Shown piece by piece: positions 55,973-64,000 of a stretch of 64,000 bases of DNA. The notes beneath the pieces were generated by a model. The model was not told the DNA's origin, did not search any database, and was given only the letters and a program-made list of their open reading frames with translations. This DNA comes from Gammaproteobacteria bacterium (GTDB lineage: Bacteria; Pseudomonadota; Gammaproteobacteria; Methylococcales; Methylococcaceae): NCBI GenBank assembly GCA_009922685.1, contig RFVA01000003.1:34495-98494 (forward strand), written 5' to 3'. The position numbers were made by a program, and so were the translations under genes. Positions within the stretch are counted from its first letter, which is position 1. Each line of letters opens with the position of its first letter.

Positions 55973-58456
55973 CTAAAGGGATCGCAGCAGCGCCATCGGG
56001 CTGACTTCGGTGATCTTTCGGGTGCTTAAAAAGCCCGCGGCGGAGATCAAAAGTGCACCACCTAAAGGGGTTACTAGGAAAAAAACGCCATGGAAGTGGT
56101 AGGGAAGATCCATCACAGTGGTTGTGAGATAAAACACGATCAACTCCGTCGATAGAGCTGAAAAAAGACCGCACATCAGCCCTAAGGCCCCGAACTCTAT
56201 GGCTTGGGCGCGCCGAAGGAGGCGTTTTCTTGCCCCGATGACCCGAAGGAGGGTGTCCTCATGAATCCGCTCATCAGACGTTGCCCGCACGGTGGCCAAA
56301 AGGACGGCCACTCCGGCTAGAAGCGCCATCAATAGGATGATTTCAATCGCTTTAGAGAGCTGCTGAAGGATCACGTTGAGTTGCTCTAGGAGTTTACTCA
56401 CGTCCAGTAATGTGACCGCGGGGAAACGTTTGGCCAAAGCCCTTTTAACATCGTCCTGATGGGGGTCCAGATGGAAGCTCGTCAGCCAGGTTCTAGGGAA
56501 GGCATCGAGACGACCGCCGCCAAAGATCATGTAGAAGTTCGGGGTCATCCGATCCCATTCAAGGGCCCTGAGACTCCTCACGCGAGCGGTGAAGGGTTCG
56601 CCGGCGATATCGAAGGTTAACTGATCCCCTAGATGAAGTCCTAGACGACCGGCGAGCGCTTGTTCGACTGAAACGCCGGGTTCAGGGCCTTCATCAGGCC
56701 ATCGACCTTCCACAATCCGATTGTCGGGGGGCAGTGTGTCCACGGCGGTTAGGCTTAATTCTCGATTGATCGACGCTTCAGCACGGGGATCATTCCGCGC
56801 TCGATCAAGAGCGGCGTCCTCATTGATCTTCGTCAGTCGACCTCTGATGACGGGATAAAGAGGACTGGGCGTCATCCCCGAAGCCGTCATGAATTCTCTA
56901 AAGCCGGGAAGGTCAGCATCAAAAAGGTTCAGCGCAAAATGGTTGGGTGCCGTCGCTGGGAGCTGCTGCTGCCAGTCGTTGATCAACTCTGTTCGAATGA
57001 CCAAGATCAGTTCAAGCGCGATCAACGTGATACTGAAGACCACTATTTGGGTGACGGTCAATAGGGGAGTTCGAGACAGATGCTGGAATCCGAGGCGCGC
57101 TGAGAGGGACATCAAGGGGATCAAGCGACGGGTGGCTATAAGGCCGATATAGGCAAGACTCCCCATCACGAGGCAGAGGATGCCGCCGCCTCCAAAAAGA
57201 CCGAGAACCATCCACCATGAGTCGCTGTGCCGGGACAGCAGCCAGCCGATCGTTATGCTGGCCGTCAAGTAGATGGGCCAGGGGCTCCCGGCAGGTTCAA
57301 GCTCGCGGCGGAGGACCCTTAAAGGGGGGAGTCGGCGAAGTCTTTGGATGATCGGTAGTGAAAAGCCAAAAAGAATCAGGAGCCCTGAACCGATCCCCAT
57401 CAGGAAGGCGCCGCTCCCAGGATTCATCAGCGTTCCCGGTAAGAGGGGGCGCATCAGTGTCACCAAGAGCGACTCCAGAAGCCAGCCGAGGCCAGCAGCA
57501 GGGACGGAGACCACGAGACCGATCATGAGATATTCGAAGACTTGAAGAACCAGAATATCTCTCGAGGTGGCGCCATGACACTTCAGGATAGCGATCAGAT
57601 CGTAATGTCGCCTCAGGTGCCGCCTCGTACTCATTGCAATGGCGACCCCTGCAAGAATGACTACAGCCACACTGCTTAAGCCAAGGTACTGTTTTGCCTT
57701 GCCGATCGCTTTACCGAGTTCTGGGCGGTCTTCATCGAGATCATTGAGATGCTGATCTTTCAAGAGCTGGGGTTTGAGCCATTGTTTAAAGGCCTTGAGC
57801 GCTTCTGGGTGGCCATTGAATACGGCGATGCGATGAACGTGACTACCGGGCTGGACGATATGGGTCGCCTCAAGGTCTATGGCGTTGATCAGAATACGGG
57901 GTGAGAGGCTGTAAATATCGCCGCGACGATCAGGTTCATAGGCGAGAATTCGGGTTATCTTAAAGGTCGCTTCTCCGACCGTCAGTGGGTCGCCTAGCGT
58001 GAGATGGAGGGCGCTTAGGATGGTCGATTCAACCCAGACTTCTTGAGGGCCCGGTATGTCACGAGTCTCCACAGCCGCCCCGTTCAGCGTTTCTCTTATC
58101 TTGAAGGTGCCCCGCAACGGGTAGTGGTCGGGAATGGCCTTGACGCCGGCTAGGAGCAGTTCATTTTGTTCGACCAGCATGCTCGAGAACTCAGTGGTCT
58201 CAGCGCTCTCGAGCCCTCGCCTTGAGGCTTCCTCAAGGATGGTGACAGCCAACGGCTGATGGCCACTCAGCGCGAGATCGCCGCCCATAAATTCTGCCGC
58301 AGCCTGAATCATGGTGCGATCGAGCCGATCCGCGAGCAAGTCGATGGCCGTTGTTGCACTGACCGCAATCAACAGGGACAGGGCAAGAATCAGTAGTTCG
58401 CCGCGACGTGCATCCCGGATAAGGAGTTTCAATGCCAGTGCAAAGAGGGTTTTCAT
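55973..58456 (-). CDS. ybbP: ABC transporter permease YbbP (FtsX/LolCE-like)
   Basis: The 827-residue permease has an N-terminal membrane segment followed by a large periplasmic domain, a central group of segments with FtsX-type motifs (GVAIAMSTRRHLRRHYDLIA, VLQVFEYLMIGLVVSVPAAG), a second periplasmic domain and three C-terminal segments (LMALLAGVAVLLATVRATSD, RVIGARKRLLRRAQAIEFGA). This is the ten-segment mechanotransmission layout of YbbP. It overlaps ybbA by 4 bases. The substrate is not established; the family is often linked to lipid or lipoprotein handling because of the neighbouring tesA. Confidence 0.93.
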   Translation of the reverse strand: MKTLFALALKLLIRDARRGELLILALSLLIAVSATTAIDLLADRLDRTMIQAAAEFMGGDLALSGHQPLAVTILEEASRRGLESAETTEFSSMLVEQNELLLAGVKAIPDHYPLRGTFKIRETLNGAAVETRDIPGPQEVWVESTILSALHLTLGDPLTVGEATFKITRILAYEPDRRGDIYSLSPRILINAIDLEATHIVQPGSHVHRIAVFNGHPEALKAFKQWLKPQLLKDQHLNDLDEDRPELGKAIGKAKQYLGLSSVAVVILAGVAIAMSTRRHLRRHYDLIAILKCHGATSRDILVLQVFEYLMIGLVVSVPAAGLGWLLESLLVTLMRPLLPGTLMNPGSGAFLMGIGSGLLILFGFSLPIIQRLRRLPPLRVLRRELEPAGSPWPIYLTASITIGWLLSRHSDSWWMVLGLFGGGGILCLVMGSLAYIGLIATRRLIPLMSLSARLGFQHLSRTPLLTVTQIVVFSITLIALELILVIRTELINDWQQQLPATAPNHFALNLFDADLPGFREFMTASGMTPSPLYPVIRGRLTKINEDAALDRARNDPRAEASINRELSLTAVDTLPPDNRIVEGRWPDEGPEPGVSVEQALAGRLGLHLGDQLTFDIAGEPFTARVRSLRALEWDRMTPNFYMIFGGGRLDAFPRTWLTSFHLDPHQDDVKRALAKRFPAVTLLDVSKLLEQLNVILQQLSKAIEIILLMALLAGVAVLLATVRATSDERIHEDTLLRVIGARKRLLRRAQAIEFGALGLMCGLFSALSTELIVFYLTTTVMDLPYHFHGVFFLVTPLGGALLISAAGFLSTRKITEVSPMALLRSL

Positions 58457-59160
58457 ACGGATTCATCGTGCATCACACGCCCCCCCTCGATGCCAATCAC
58501 GCGCTGGCAGACACCGGCGAGTGATGGGTCATGGGTGACGAGGATGAGGGTCGTTTGGTGTTCACGATTGAGGGTCATGAGAAGGTCAATGACGCTTGCG
58601 CCGGTCTCCCGGTCGAGATTTCCCGTGGGTTCATCGGCGAAGAGGATGTCAGGAGCGCCCACAAAAGCCCTCGCTAAGGCGACACGTTGTTGTTCACCGC
58701 CTGAAAGTTGTCTTGGCGTATGGTGCAGCCTCTCTTTTAGGCCGACCTTTTCAAGGAGCGCTGTGGCTCTGGTTGCCGCCGTCTGATCACCGCGAAGTTC
58801 GAGCGGTAGCATCACGTTTTCGAGGGCTGAAAGATGTTGGATCAGCTGAAAGGATTGGAAGACAAACCCCACATGCTGTGCCCGAACCAGAGCCCTTTCA
58901 TCCTCATCGAGTCGGGTTAGGTCATGGCCTTTGAGGACCACCTCGCCCGATGATGGCTGATCAAGGCCGGCGAGAATGCCAAGGAGGGTTGATTTCCCTG
59001 AGCCTGACGTGCCAGTGATCGCCACGGTCTCAGCGGGTTTGATCAAGAGGTTAACTGCTGTCAATATACAAAGTCTTCCGCTTGCGGTCTCGACCTCTTT
59101 GCTAAGATCGGTCGCCCTGATGGCTGGCGTTGCTTTGTGTTCTTGAGATGAAGCTTCCAT
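58453..59160 (-). CDS. ybbA: ABC transporter ATP-binding protein YbbA (LolD-like)
   Basis: ATPase partner of YbbP. Walker A is GTSGSGKSTLLGILAGLDQP, the signature is QLSGGEQQRVALARAFVG, Walker B is ILFADEPTGNLD, and the H-loop is LVTHD. From the ATG at 59160 it is 235 residues, close to E. coli YbbA. That ATG shares a CATG palindrome with the divergent tesA ATG. A GTG at 59202, behind AAAGAG, adds 14 residues and would place the 5' end inside tesA. The choice is uncertain. Confidence 0.93.
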   Translation of the reverse strand: MEASSQEHKATPAIRATDLSKEVETASGRLCILTAVNLLIKPAETVAITGTSGSGKSTLLGILAGLDQPSSGEVVLKGHDLTRLDEDERALVRAQHVGFVFQSFQLIQHLSALENVMLPLELRGDQTAATRATALLEKVGLKERLHHTPRQLSGGEQQRVALARAFVGAPDILFADEPTGNLDRETGASVIDLLMTLNREHQTTLILVTHDPSLAGVCQRVIGIEGGRVMHDESV

Positions 59161-59803
59161 GTGGTTTAGTGTTCGCGCATCGATTGGTTTTTTATTGATC
59201 ACCAGCTCTTTCGTGACCTCTGCCGAAACCCTTCTGGTGGTGGGTGACAGCTTGAGTGCGGCCTACGGGCTTTCGAGTCCATCGCTTGGATGGGTGCATC
59301 TCCTCGCAGAAGATCTCACGCCACATGGCATCGCGGTCGTCAATGCGAGTATCTCGGGGGATACGACCGCTGGGGGGCTCCAAAGACTTGAGCCGCTCCT
59401 CGCCAAACATCACCCGGATCTCGTGGTCATTGAGCTCGGCGCCAATGATGGCCTTCGAGGTCTTCCCCCCAGCGAAACCGAGACCCATCTCCGCCAGATG
59501 ATCGAGGCGGTCAAAGCGAAGGGGGGTCAGGTCTTGCTGCTCGGGATTCGGATTCCACCTAACTACGGCAAGCGGTTTGCGGATTTGTTCCAATCACTTT
59601 ACCCGAAGCTGGCCCATGAGACGGGATCAGGGCTGGTTCCCTTTTTCCTTGAAGGGGTGGGGGGGCATGATGACATGATGCAAGCAGATGGCCTTCATCC
59701 TAATGAAAAGGCGCAACCCATTCTCAAAAGCAATGTCCTGTCAGGACTCAAAACCTTAGGGATCGGTATTGATTCAACACGTCAAGCGCCCCGCCACCGC
59801 TAG
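59159..59803 (+). CDS. tesA: Multifunctional acyl-CoA thioesterase I / lysophospholipase L1 TesA
   Basis: Secreted SGNH-hydrolase cleaving acyl-CoA, lysophospholipids and esters in the periplasm. The 214 residues have a signal peptide (FLLITSSFVTSAE), block I GDSLSAAYG with the nucleophile Ser31, block II glycine in ISGDTTAGGL, block III GANDGLRGLP, and block V DGLHPN with the Asp/His pair. It is divergent from ybbA-ybbP as in E. coli. The two start codons overlap, so there is no intergenic DNA and each promoter must lie within the other gene. Confidence 0.94.
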   Translation: MWFSVRASIGFLLITSSFVTSAETLLVVGDSLSAAYGLSSPSLGWVHLLAEDLTPHGIAVVNASISGDTTAGGLQRLEPLLAKHHPDLVVIELGANDGLRGLPPSETETHLRQMIEAVKAKGGQVLLLGIRIPPNYGKRFADLFQSLYPKLAHETGSGLVPFFLEGVGGHDDMMQADGLHPNEKAQPILKSNVLSGLKTLGIGIDSTRQAPRHR

Positions 59804-59833
59804 CCCTTTATTGTTCATTCGGAGATGATGCTG

Positions 59834-60220
59834 ATGCTGCCTGCTGTTAATGACTTCTTAACTCGACTGGCGGCTGGTGAGCCGATTGAATTTCAAGACA
59901 CCATGGCGCTGATCAATGAATGCTTTGACTATCAGCCCACGCATTTTGAGAATGGCTCTGAGGACGACCTGGTGGTGAATGAAGCTGGGGTGAATGAAGG
60001 CTCGTGCAAGATTTTTGCACTGGCCTCTCTTTTGTGTCTCGATCAGTCCCAGACGCTGGCCTTGTTCGGTCGCTATTACCGAGAGGATGTTTTAGGTCAT
60101 CCCGAGGGGCAGGATCATCGCAACATCCGTTCCTTCATGATCTATGGATGGGCGGGCATCCACTTCAAAGGGGAAGCCCTTCTCCCTAAAGCCCCCCTTT
60201 CAACGGTTGAACCTGGTTGA
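59834..60220 (+). CDS. HopJ type III effector family protein (probably housekeeping)
   Basis: From the ATG at 59834, 9 bases after GGAG (59821), it is 128 residues. ATGs at 59825 and 59828 are also in frame. The chain matches the HopJ family: EFQDTMALINECFDYQPTHF, NEAGVNEGSCKIFALASLLC, GRYYREDVLGHPEGQDHRNI and RSFMIYGWAGIHF. The family was named from a Pseudomonas effector but is common in bacteria without type III secretion, and there is no secretion system here, so an effector role is not supported. It follows tesA on the same strand. Confidence 0.87.
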   Translation: MLPAVNDFLTRLAAGEPIEFQDTMALINECFDYQPTHFENGSEDDLVVNEAGVNEGSCKIFALASLLCLDQSQTLALFGRYYREDVLGHPEGQDHRNIRSFMIYGWAGIHFKGEALLPKAPLSTVEPG

Positions 60221-60284
60221 ATGCAGGAGGTCTGAAAGGCTCTCCTCTTAATTATTCACCGAAGACACCGCCGAACCCCGTCTC

Positions 60285-60908
60285 ATGGAACCATCCCTGA
60301 CCCATCAAACCATTGCGCTAGCGGGACTTGCTCAGTCTGTTCATCTGGTTCAACAGATTGCTAAACGCGGTCGAGCCGATGAGGAGGCGATGGCGCCTGT
60401 TATCGGGAGTGTTTTGATGGTCGATGCCGACAATATCGAGGCCGTTTATGGGGGTCTGATCGGTCTTAAACTGGGTTTTCGGACACTCATCCAGCAGCTC
60501 TCAGAACCGCGACAAGTGGATCCAGAGCTCGCTCGCTACGCTTCAACCCTCCTGTTTCTTGAGCGTGAGCTCCTTCAGCAGCCAGCAATGATTGAAGCCA
60601 TCGGTAAGGCCATTCAAGAGGCGGTTCAAGCGCGTGATGAGACCGGGGCGCTGCTCGATAGTCAGGTTTTGGCTGCATTGGCCCGGGGCTATCTCGCCAC
60701 AATCAGCACCCTGAAACCCAAGGTGATCGTTTCAGGAGAGCAACGCTTCCTCGCTGAGGCCCATCATGCAGACCGAATTCGGGCCCTTTTGCTCGCCGGG
60801 ATCCGATCAGCCCTCTTGTGGCGTCAGGCCGGGGGCAGTCGTTGGAAAATTCTTTTCATCCGAGGCCGGATAAGATCTGAGGCAGAGCGCCTTTTGAAGG
60901 GCTCGTAA
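60285..60908 (+). CDS. hflD: High-frequency lysogenization protein HflD homologue
   Basis: A 207-residue helical protein matching HflD: HQTIALAGLAQSVHLVQQIA at the start, LGFRTLIQQL, RYASTLLFLERELL, and RIRALLLAGIRSALLWRQAG near the end. In E. coli it binds the lambda CII protein at the membrane; its normal role is unclear. It usually sits between mnmA and purB. Neither is here, so the context is rearranged. Confidence 0.92.
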   Translation: MEPSLTHQTIALAGLAQSVHLVQQIAKRGRADEEAMAPVIGSVLMVDADNIEAVYGGLIGLKLGFRTLIQQLSEPRQVDPELARYASTLLFLERELLQQPAMIEAIGKAIQEAVQARDETGALLDSQVLAALARGYLATISTLKPKVIVSGEQRFLAEAHHADRIRALLLAGIRSALLWRQAGGSRWKILFIRGRIRSEAERLLKGS

Positions 60909-61222
60909 CGGTTGCTTTAATCGGCCAATATTTTTTTAATCTACCCTTATGGAAAAGGGACTGATCAAGATGGATCAAGCAGCCAGGCGGTGCGGCACAT
61001 CTATGGAGTGTCCAGGTGGTTGCCAGCAGTGATTCAAAAAGGGTATCGTCAGTGAAAAGGTTACAGATTTATGTGGGGTTTCCGAGGGGTCCCGCCGCGA
61101 TCATTGAAGGCAATTTGGGCCATAGATTAGAGATATTTTCGGGCCGAAAATCGACGAATTTAGGGCCGGATCCTAGAGGTATTAGGCTGAAATATAAACC
61201 CTGTTAGATTTTGGTGTAACCC
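60909..61222. other. A+T-rich gap without a supportable gene
   Basis: A 314-base stretch between hflD and the apyrase gene. Its composition shifts to more A and T than the housekeeping genes. Short open frames exist (such as 61016-61207), but none shows family-like sequence. The end (AAATATAAACCC, about 61189-61201) may hold the apyrase promoter. The shift in composition marks the left edge of the nucleotide-hydrolase pair. Confidence 0.5.
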
Positions 61223-62557
61223 ATGAATAATTCATTCAATAATATGACTCAAAAAACTTTAGTATTTTCTTGTCTATTTTCTTGTCTATTTTCTTTTATT
61301 TCTCTAGGTTTTTTTGGGCAACAGGCTTTCGCTGCGCCCCTGACAGCGCCAAAACACATTGCGGTGATCGATGCGGGTAGCAGCGGTACCCGCTTATATT
61401 TTTATGAACTCAAACCTGACGGTTCGATCAAGATAGAGCTATCGAACTTTGAATACAAAGATGAGGATGGTATTGATAACTTTGTCTGCGACACAAAACT
61501 TCCTCAAAAAGATGTTATGAAAGTAATCATCACACCACTTTTAACGAAACTAAAGGGGCAGGCGAACGCCATGAATCCTCCTGTTCCGGTTAAGTCCATA
61601 GAGGTTAACTTGCTCGCCACAGCGGGAATGCGGAGCCGAGAAAAAGCCTGTGAGAGCCTTTATCCTGGTCAGGGCGCAAATAAAGTGGCATCACTTTATC
61701 AGGTCATAAAAAATGGAATCACCAGTCAGGGTTTTCAGAAAGGCGAAGTAAGAACCAGCGATGGTAATAAGGAAGAGGGTGTTTGGACCTGGTTAAATCT
61801 GAATTATGTCTTGGGTAAGCTCGATAATAATCCTTTTGGTGATCTGGAGGTTGGCGGCTCATCAGCACAGATTGTCTTTCCCGTTGATCCTTTGAAGAAT
61901 CCGGTTGACGAAACCAAAAATATTTATGCTGTCCGCTACAAGGGGCAAAACTATTCGGTCTTTTCAAAAAGCTACCTTGGCCTTGGACAGGATGATGCGC
62001 GAAAGTGGTTAAGAAACTCTACTGCCGCCCCGGAAGCATGTTGGGCAAAGGGATTCAACGCGGCTTCAGACCTTGGGGAAAAAGAGACTTCTTATAAGAA
62101 GATTTCTAAGAATGGCAATTTTGACTACACAACGTGCTCTGGTTATTTTCGCCAATACATCCAAGGCAAGATGGCTGAGCAGGGTGGAAGCCCCGAAGCT
62201 GGACGCAGTCTTGGGGACTTTGTAGGGCTAGACGGTGCATGGTATGCCTATGAGTACTTCCTCACTCCGCCGAATGATCTCCCTTCACAGCTGACGAGTG
62301 CCATTCCGGGACTTTGTGCTAATGCATCAAGCTTCGAAGGCATTGCTACAATCAATAATGTTCAAAACCAGTGTCCAAACGGAACCTACGTGACAAGTCT
62401 TATGTTCGATTCTGCCGGCCTCTTTAGTGGGTCGAACCGAAAAGTCACCGTTTCTCGATCGAATGATCGAACCGTGGTTATCAACGGAAACAATGTGAAG
62501 GAGCGTGAAATCACTTGGACTCGTGGCTACCTGCTTCAGCGCTACTTCGCGAATTAA
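61223..62557 (+). CDS. Secreted GDA1/CD39-family nucleoside triphosphate diphosphohydrolase (apyrase)
   Basis: Predicted to hydrolyse extracytoplasmic NTPs and NDPs to NMPs. The 444 residues start with a signal peptide of about 38 residues ending AFA. Apyrase conserved regions are visible: ACR1 IDAGSSGTRLYFYELK (49-64), ACR2 LLATAGMRSR (about 129), ACR3 EGVWTWLNLNYVLGKL (about 183, with the catalytic glutamate) and ACR4 DLEVGGSSAQIVFPV (about 206). The family is mainly eukaryotic; Legionella has a secreted member. The gene is richer in A and T than its neighbours, consistent with acquisition. A 5'-nucleotidase gene follows, which would convert the AMP to adenosine. The signal-peptide coding region contains a 12-base tandem repeat. 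Confidence 0.93.
   Translation: MNNSFNNMTQKTLVFSCLFSCLFSFISLGFFGQQAFAAPLTAPKHIAVIDAGSSGTRLYFYELKPDGSIKIELSNFEYKDEDGIDNFVCDTKLPQKDVMKVIITPLLTKLKGQANAMNPPVPVKSIEVNLLATAGMRSREKACESLYPGQGANKVASLYQVIKNGITSQGFQKGEVRTSDGNKEEGVWTWLNLNYVLGKLDNNPFGDLEVGGSSAQIVFPVDPLKNPVDETKNIYAVRYKGQNYSVFSKSYLGLGQDDARKWLRNSTAAPEACWAKGFNAASDLGEKETSYKKISKNGNFDYTTCSGYFRQYIQGKMAEQGGSPEAGRSLGDFVGLDGAWYAYEYFLTPPNDLPSQLTSAIPGLCANASSFEGIATINNVQNQCPNGTYVTSLMFDSAGLFSGSNRKVTVSRSNDRTVVINGNNVKEREITWTRGYLLQRYFAN
61263..61294 (+). repeat. 12-bp tandem repeat in the apyrase signal-peptide region
   Basis: The unit TATTTTCTTGTC occurs at 61263-61274 and 61275-61286 and two thirds of a third copy follows to 61294. It encodes the repeated hydrophobic CLFS residues. 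Its length is a multiple of three, so copy-number change would alter signal-peptide length without breaking the frame. Confidence 0.75.
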
Positions 62558-62565
62558 GCCCCCGG

Positions 62566-62603
62566 CCCCATGCTGCAGACTGATCAATGCCTGCAGCATG
62601 GGG
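62566..62603 (+). terminator. Perfect 13-bp hairpin between the apyrase and 5'-nucleotidase genes
   Basis: CCCCATGCTGCAG (62566-62578) pairs perfectly with CTGCAGCATGGGG (62591-62603) around a 12-base loop. It starts 8 bases after the apyrase stop. There is no T tract, so it may be a partial terminator, an mRNA-stabilising end, or a processing site separating the two genes. Confidence 0.5.
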
Positions 62604-62638
62604 GTTGAATCCCTCAGGACCTGAACGTCTCCATCACT

Positions 62639-63919
62639 ATGGCAAAAACATCAATCTTTCGGCTTCTTTTTTTGGTGCTCTTATTCGGCTACGGGGCTTT
62701 TTCTGGGGCGGCCGTCAAGGTGCAGATTCTTTCCTTCAATGACTTTCATGGGAATTTGGAACCGCCATCGGGTAGAGATGCCCGGATGATGTCGACCGAG
62801 GATCCTAGTCAGCAGGATCTGGGGGGGAGTGAATACCTCTCAACCACACTGTCCATTCTGAGACAAAAATCGAAGCATTCGATCACCGCGAGCGCCGGCG
62901 ATCTCATCGGTGGCTCACCGCTATTATCCGGCATGTTCCATAACGAACCGACCGTGGAATCCATGGAGGCCATGAAGCTGGAGGTTTCTAGTGTTGGCAA
63001 TCATGAATTTGACGAAGGGCTGACCGAACTCTTGCGCATGCAATACGGTGGCTGTCATCCAGAAGACGGCTGTTATTTCTCTGATCAACCCTATGACGGT
63101 GCGAACTTCCCTTATCTTGCAGCCAATGTGCTTTACAACCAGAGCGGGAAGACCATTCTGCCGCAAACCTGGATAAAGAAGGTCGGCGGTGTAAAGATCG
63201 GCTTCATTGGCATGACGTTGTCTGGAACACCGGCCTTAGTCTCTCAGAAGGGAATTCAAGGGCTTCGGTTTGAAAATGAGGTCATGGCGGCCAATCGCGC
63301 CGTGATGGCGCTTCGCAAAGAAAAAGTTCGAGCCATCGTTCTATTGATCCATGAAGGGGGTGCTCAAACGGGCACCTACAACAGTTGCGAAGGCATTTCA
63401 GGGCCTATCGCTGACTTGGCCGGCAAGCTACCTGCGGAAATCGATCTCATCGTCTCTGGGCATACCCACAGAGCCTATATCTGCATGCTCCCTGATCCCA
63501 ATGGCAAATTACGGCACGTTACCTCAGCGTCCGCCTTTGGTCGCGCCGTGACTGAAACCTGGTTGACTGTTGATCAGCGAAGTCGAGATGTGATCAGAAG
63601 CAAGACAACATCCATTAATATTCCTGTGCTGCGCACGGTGGCGCGTGACCCCGCCTTAACCAAAGTGATTGATAAGTGGACGCCGCTCTATCGAGACAAG
63701 GCTTTTGAGGAAGTCGGCATCATTACTGGGAGCATCAACGGTTCTCCTGGACGCGATACCCCTTCTTCATTGGCTAACTTAGTCGCTGATTCGATGCTTG
63801 CCGCCACGTCCAAGGCACCCAACAATGCCCAGATCGCCTTCATCAATCAGGGCGGGCTCCCGAAGTTCCGCAGTTCCCTCACCGGTTTGGGGGTAAAGGA
63901 GGTTGGCGGTTCTATATGA
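62639..63919 (+). pseudogene. Secreted 5'-nucleotidase, truncated in its C-terminal domain
   Basis: Metallophosphatase-type 5'-nucleotidase releasing phosphate from nucleoside monophosphates outside the cytoplasm. A signal peptide (LLFLVLLFGYGAFSGA) is followed by metal motifs NDFHGNLEP (Asp35, His37), SAGDLIGGS, VGNHEFDEG and VSGHTHRAY. The C-terminal substrate domain starts normally (SLANLVADSMLAATSK, IAFINQGGL) but the frame ends at residue 426, soon after, whereas family members are usually about 550 or more. The residues that stack the base and the YG...PF block are missing. No other frame near the stop restores them. It may be inactive, or the sequence may be rearranged at about 63900. 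I label it truncated, not proven dead. Confidence 0.8.
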
Positions 63920-64000
63920 ATCAATAGGATACGCTTCTGTCCGGGGGCTTTTTCGGGATTCTTTGTAGTGTCACGCCATATGGCTTATGGCTATTGATAG

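Noticed and set aside
59834..60220. HopJ gene as evidence for a type III secretion effector
   Set aside because: The family is widespread in bacteria without type III secretion and no secretion genes are present.
61016..61207. Small open frame in the gap before the apyrase gene
   Set aside because: Basic, low-similarity product with no ribosome site; more likely non-coding.

Overview
The window is a dense stretch of chromosome from a gammaproteobacterium. The gene order supports this: kdsD-kdsC-lptC-lptA-lptB-rpoN, an mla operon leading into murA-hisG-hisD-hisC, petABC followed by sspB, ybbA-ybbP divergent from tesA, apaGH, and hflD. The genus cannot be fixed from sequence alone. I found no rRNA, tRNA, CRISPR array, prophage or complete insertion sequence.

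Layout. 1-4.5 kb (minus strand): lipopolysaccharide core and transport genes and the start of rpoN. 4.5-8.4 kb (minus): a tightly overlapping MCE-type lipid ABC transporter and a beta-hydroxyacid dehydrogenase. 8.4-11.3 kb: a disrupted speA divergent from speE, then a DUF4404 gene. 11.3-13.3 kb: mtgA and fba. 13.3-16.1 kb: a second MCE/Mla transporter (mlaF-E-D-B, no mlaC). 16.1-20.5 kb: murA and hisGDC. 20.6-23.9 kb: the cytochrome bc1 complex and sspB. 23.9-25.2 kb: a frameshifted amino-acid-type binding protein. 25.3-27.6 kb: a cobalamin riboswitch and btuB. 27.7-34.5 kb: msrB, ppk1 with an added helix-hairpin-helix domain, acnB, corA. 34.5-39.2 kb: apaH/apaG, mpl, and a glycosyltransferase-SDR fusion. 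39.2-45.5 kb: ispH, PduO-type adenosyltransferase, rraA, trhP, cysM, rlmD, an L,D-transpeptidase-like gene. 45.5-50.1 kb: a YajR-like MFS protein, hypotheticals, grxC, a DUF502 protein, a lipoprotein and a MarR regulator. 50.1-55.4 kb: a very large FAD/Fe-S oxidoreductase, a PII protein, a membrane J-domain protein. 55.5-60.9 kb: an SH3-like protein, ybbP-ybbA/tesA, a HopJ-family gene and hflD. 61.2-63.9 kb: a secreted GDA1/CD39 apyrase and a truncated secreted 5'-nucleotidase.

Together the genes are mainly envelope biogenesis (Kdo synthesis, LPS transport, two lipid-trafficking systems, peptidoglycan synthesis and recycling), respiration, histidine synthesis and cofactor handling. The less ordinary items are the eukaryote-like apyrase plus 5'-nucleotidase pair, two domain fusions (HhH-PPK1 and GT2-SDR), the MarR protein with a C-terminal cysteine cluster, and three coding anomalies: an out-of-frame deletion in speA, a homopolymer frameshift in a binding protein, and a large oxidoreductase with no canonical start codon ahead of its conserved N-terminus. 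The three anomalies could be biology or assembly error and should be checked against reads.
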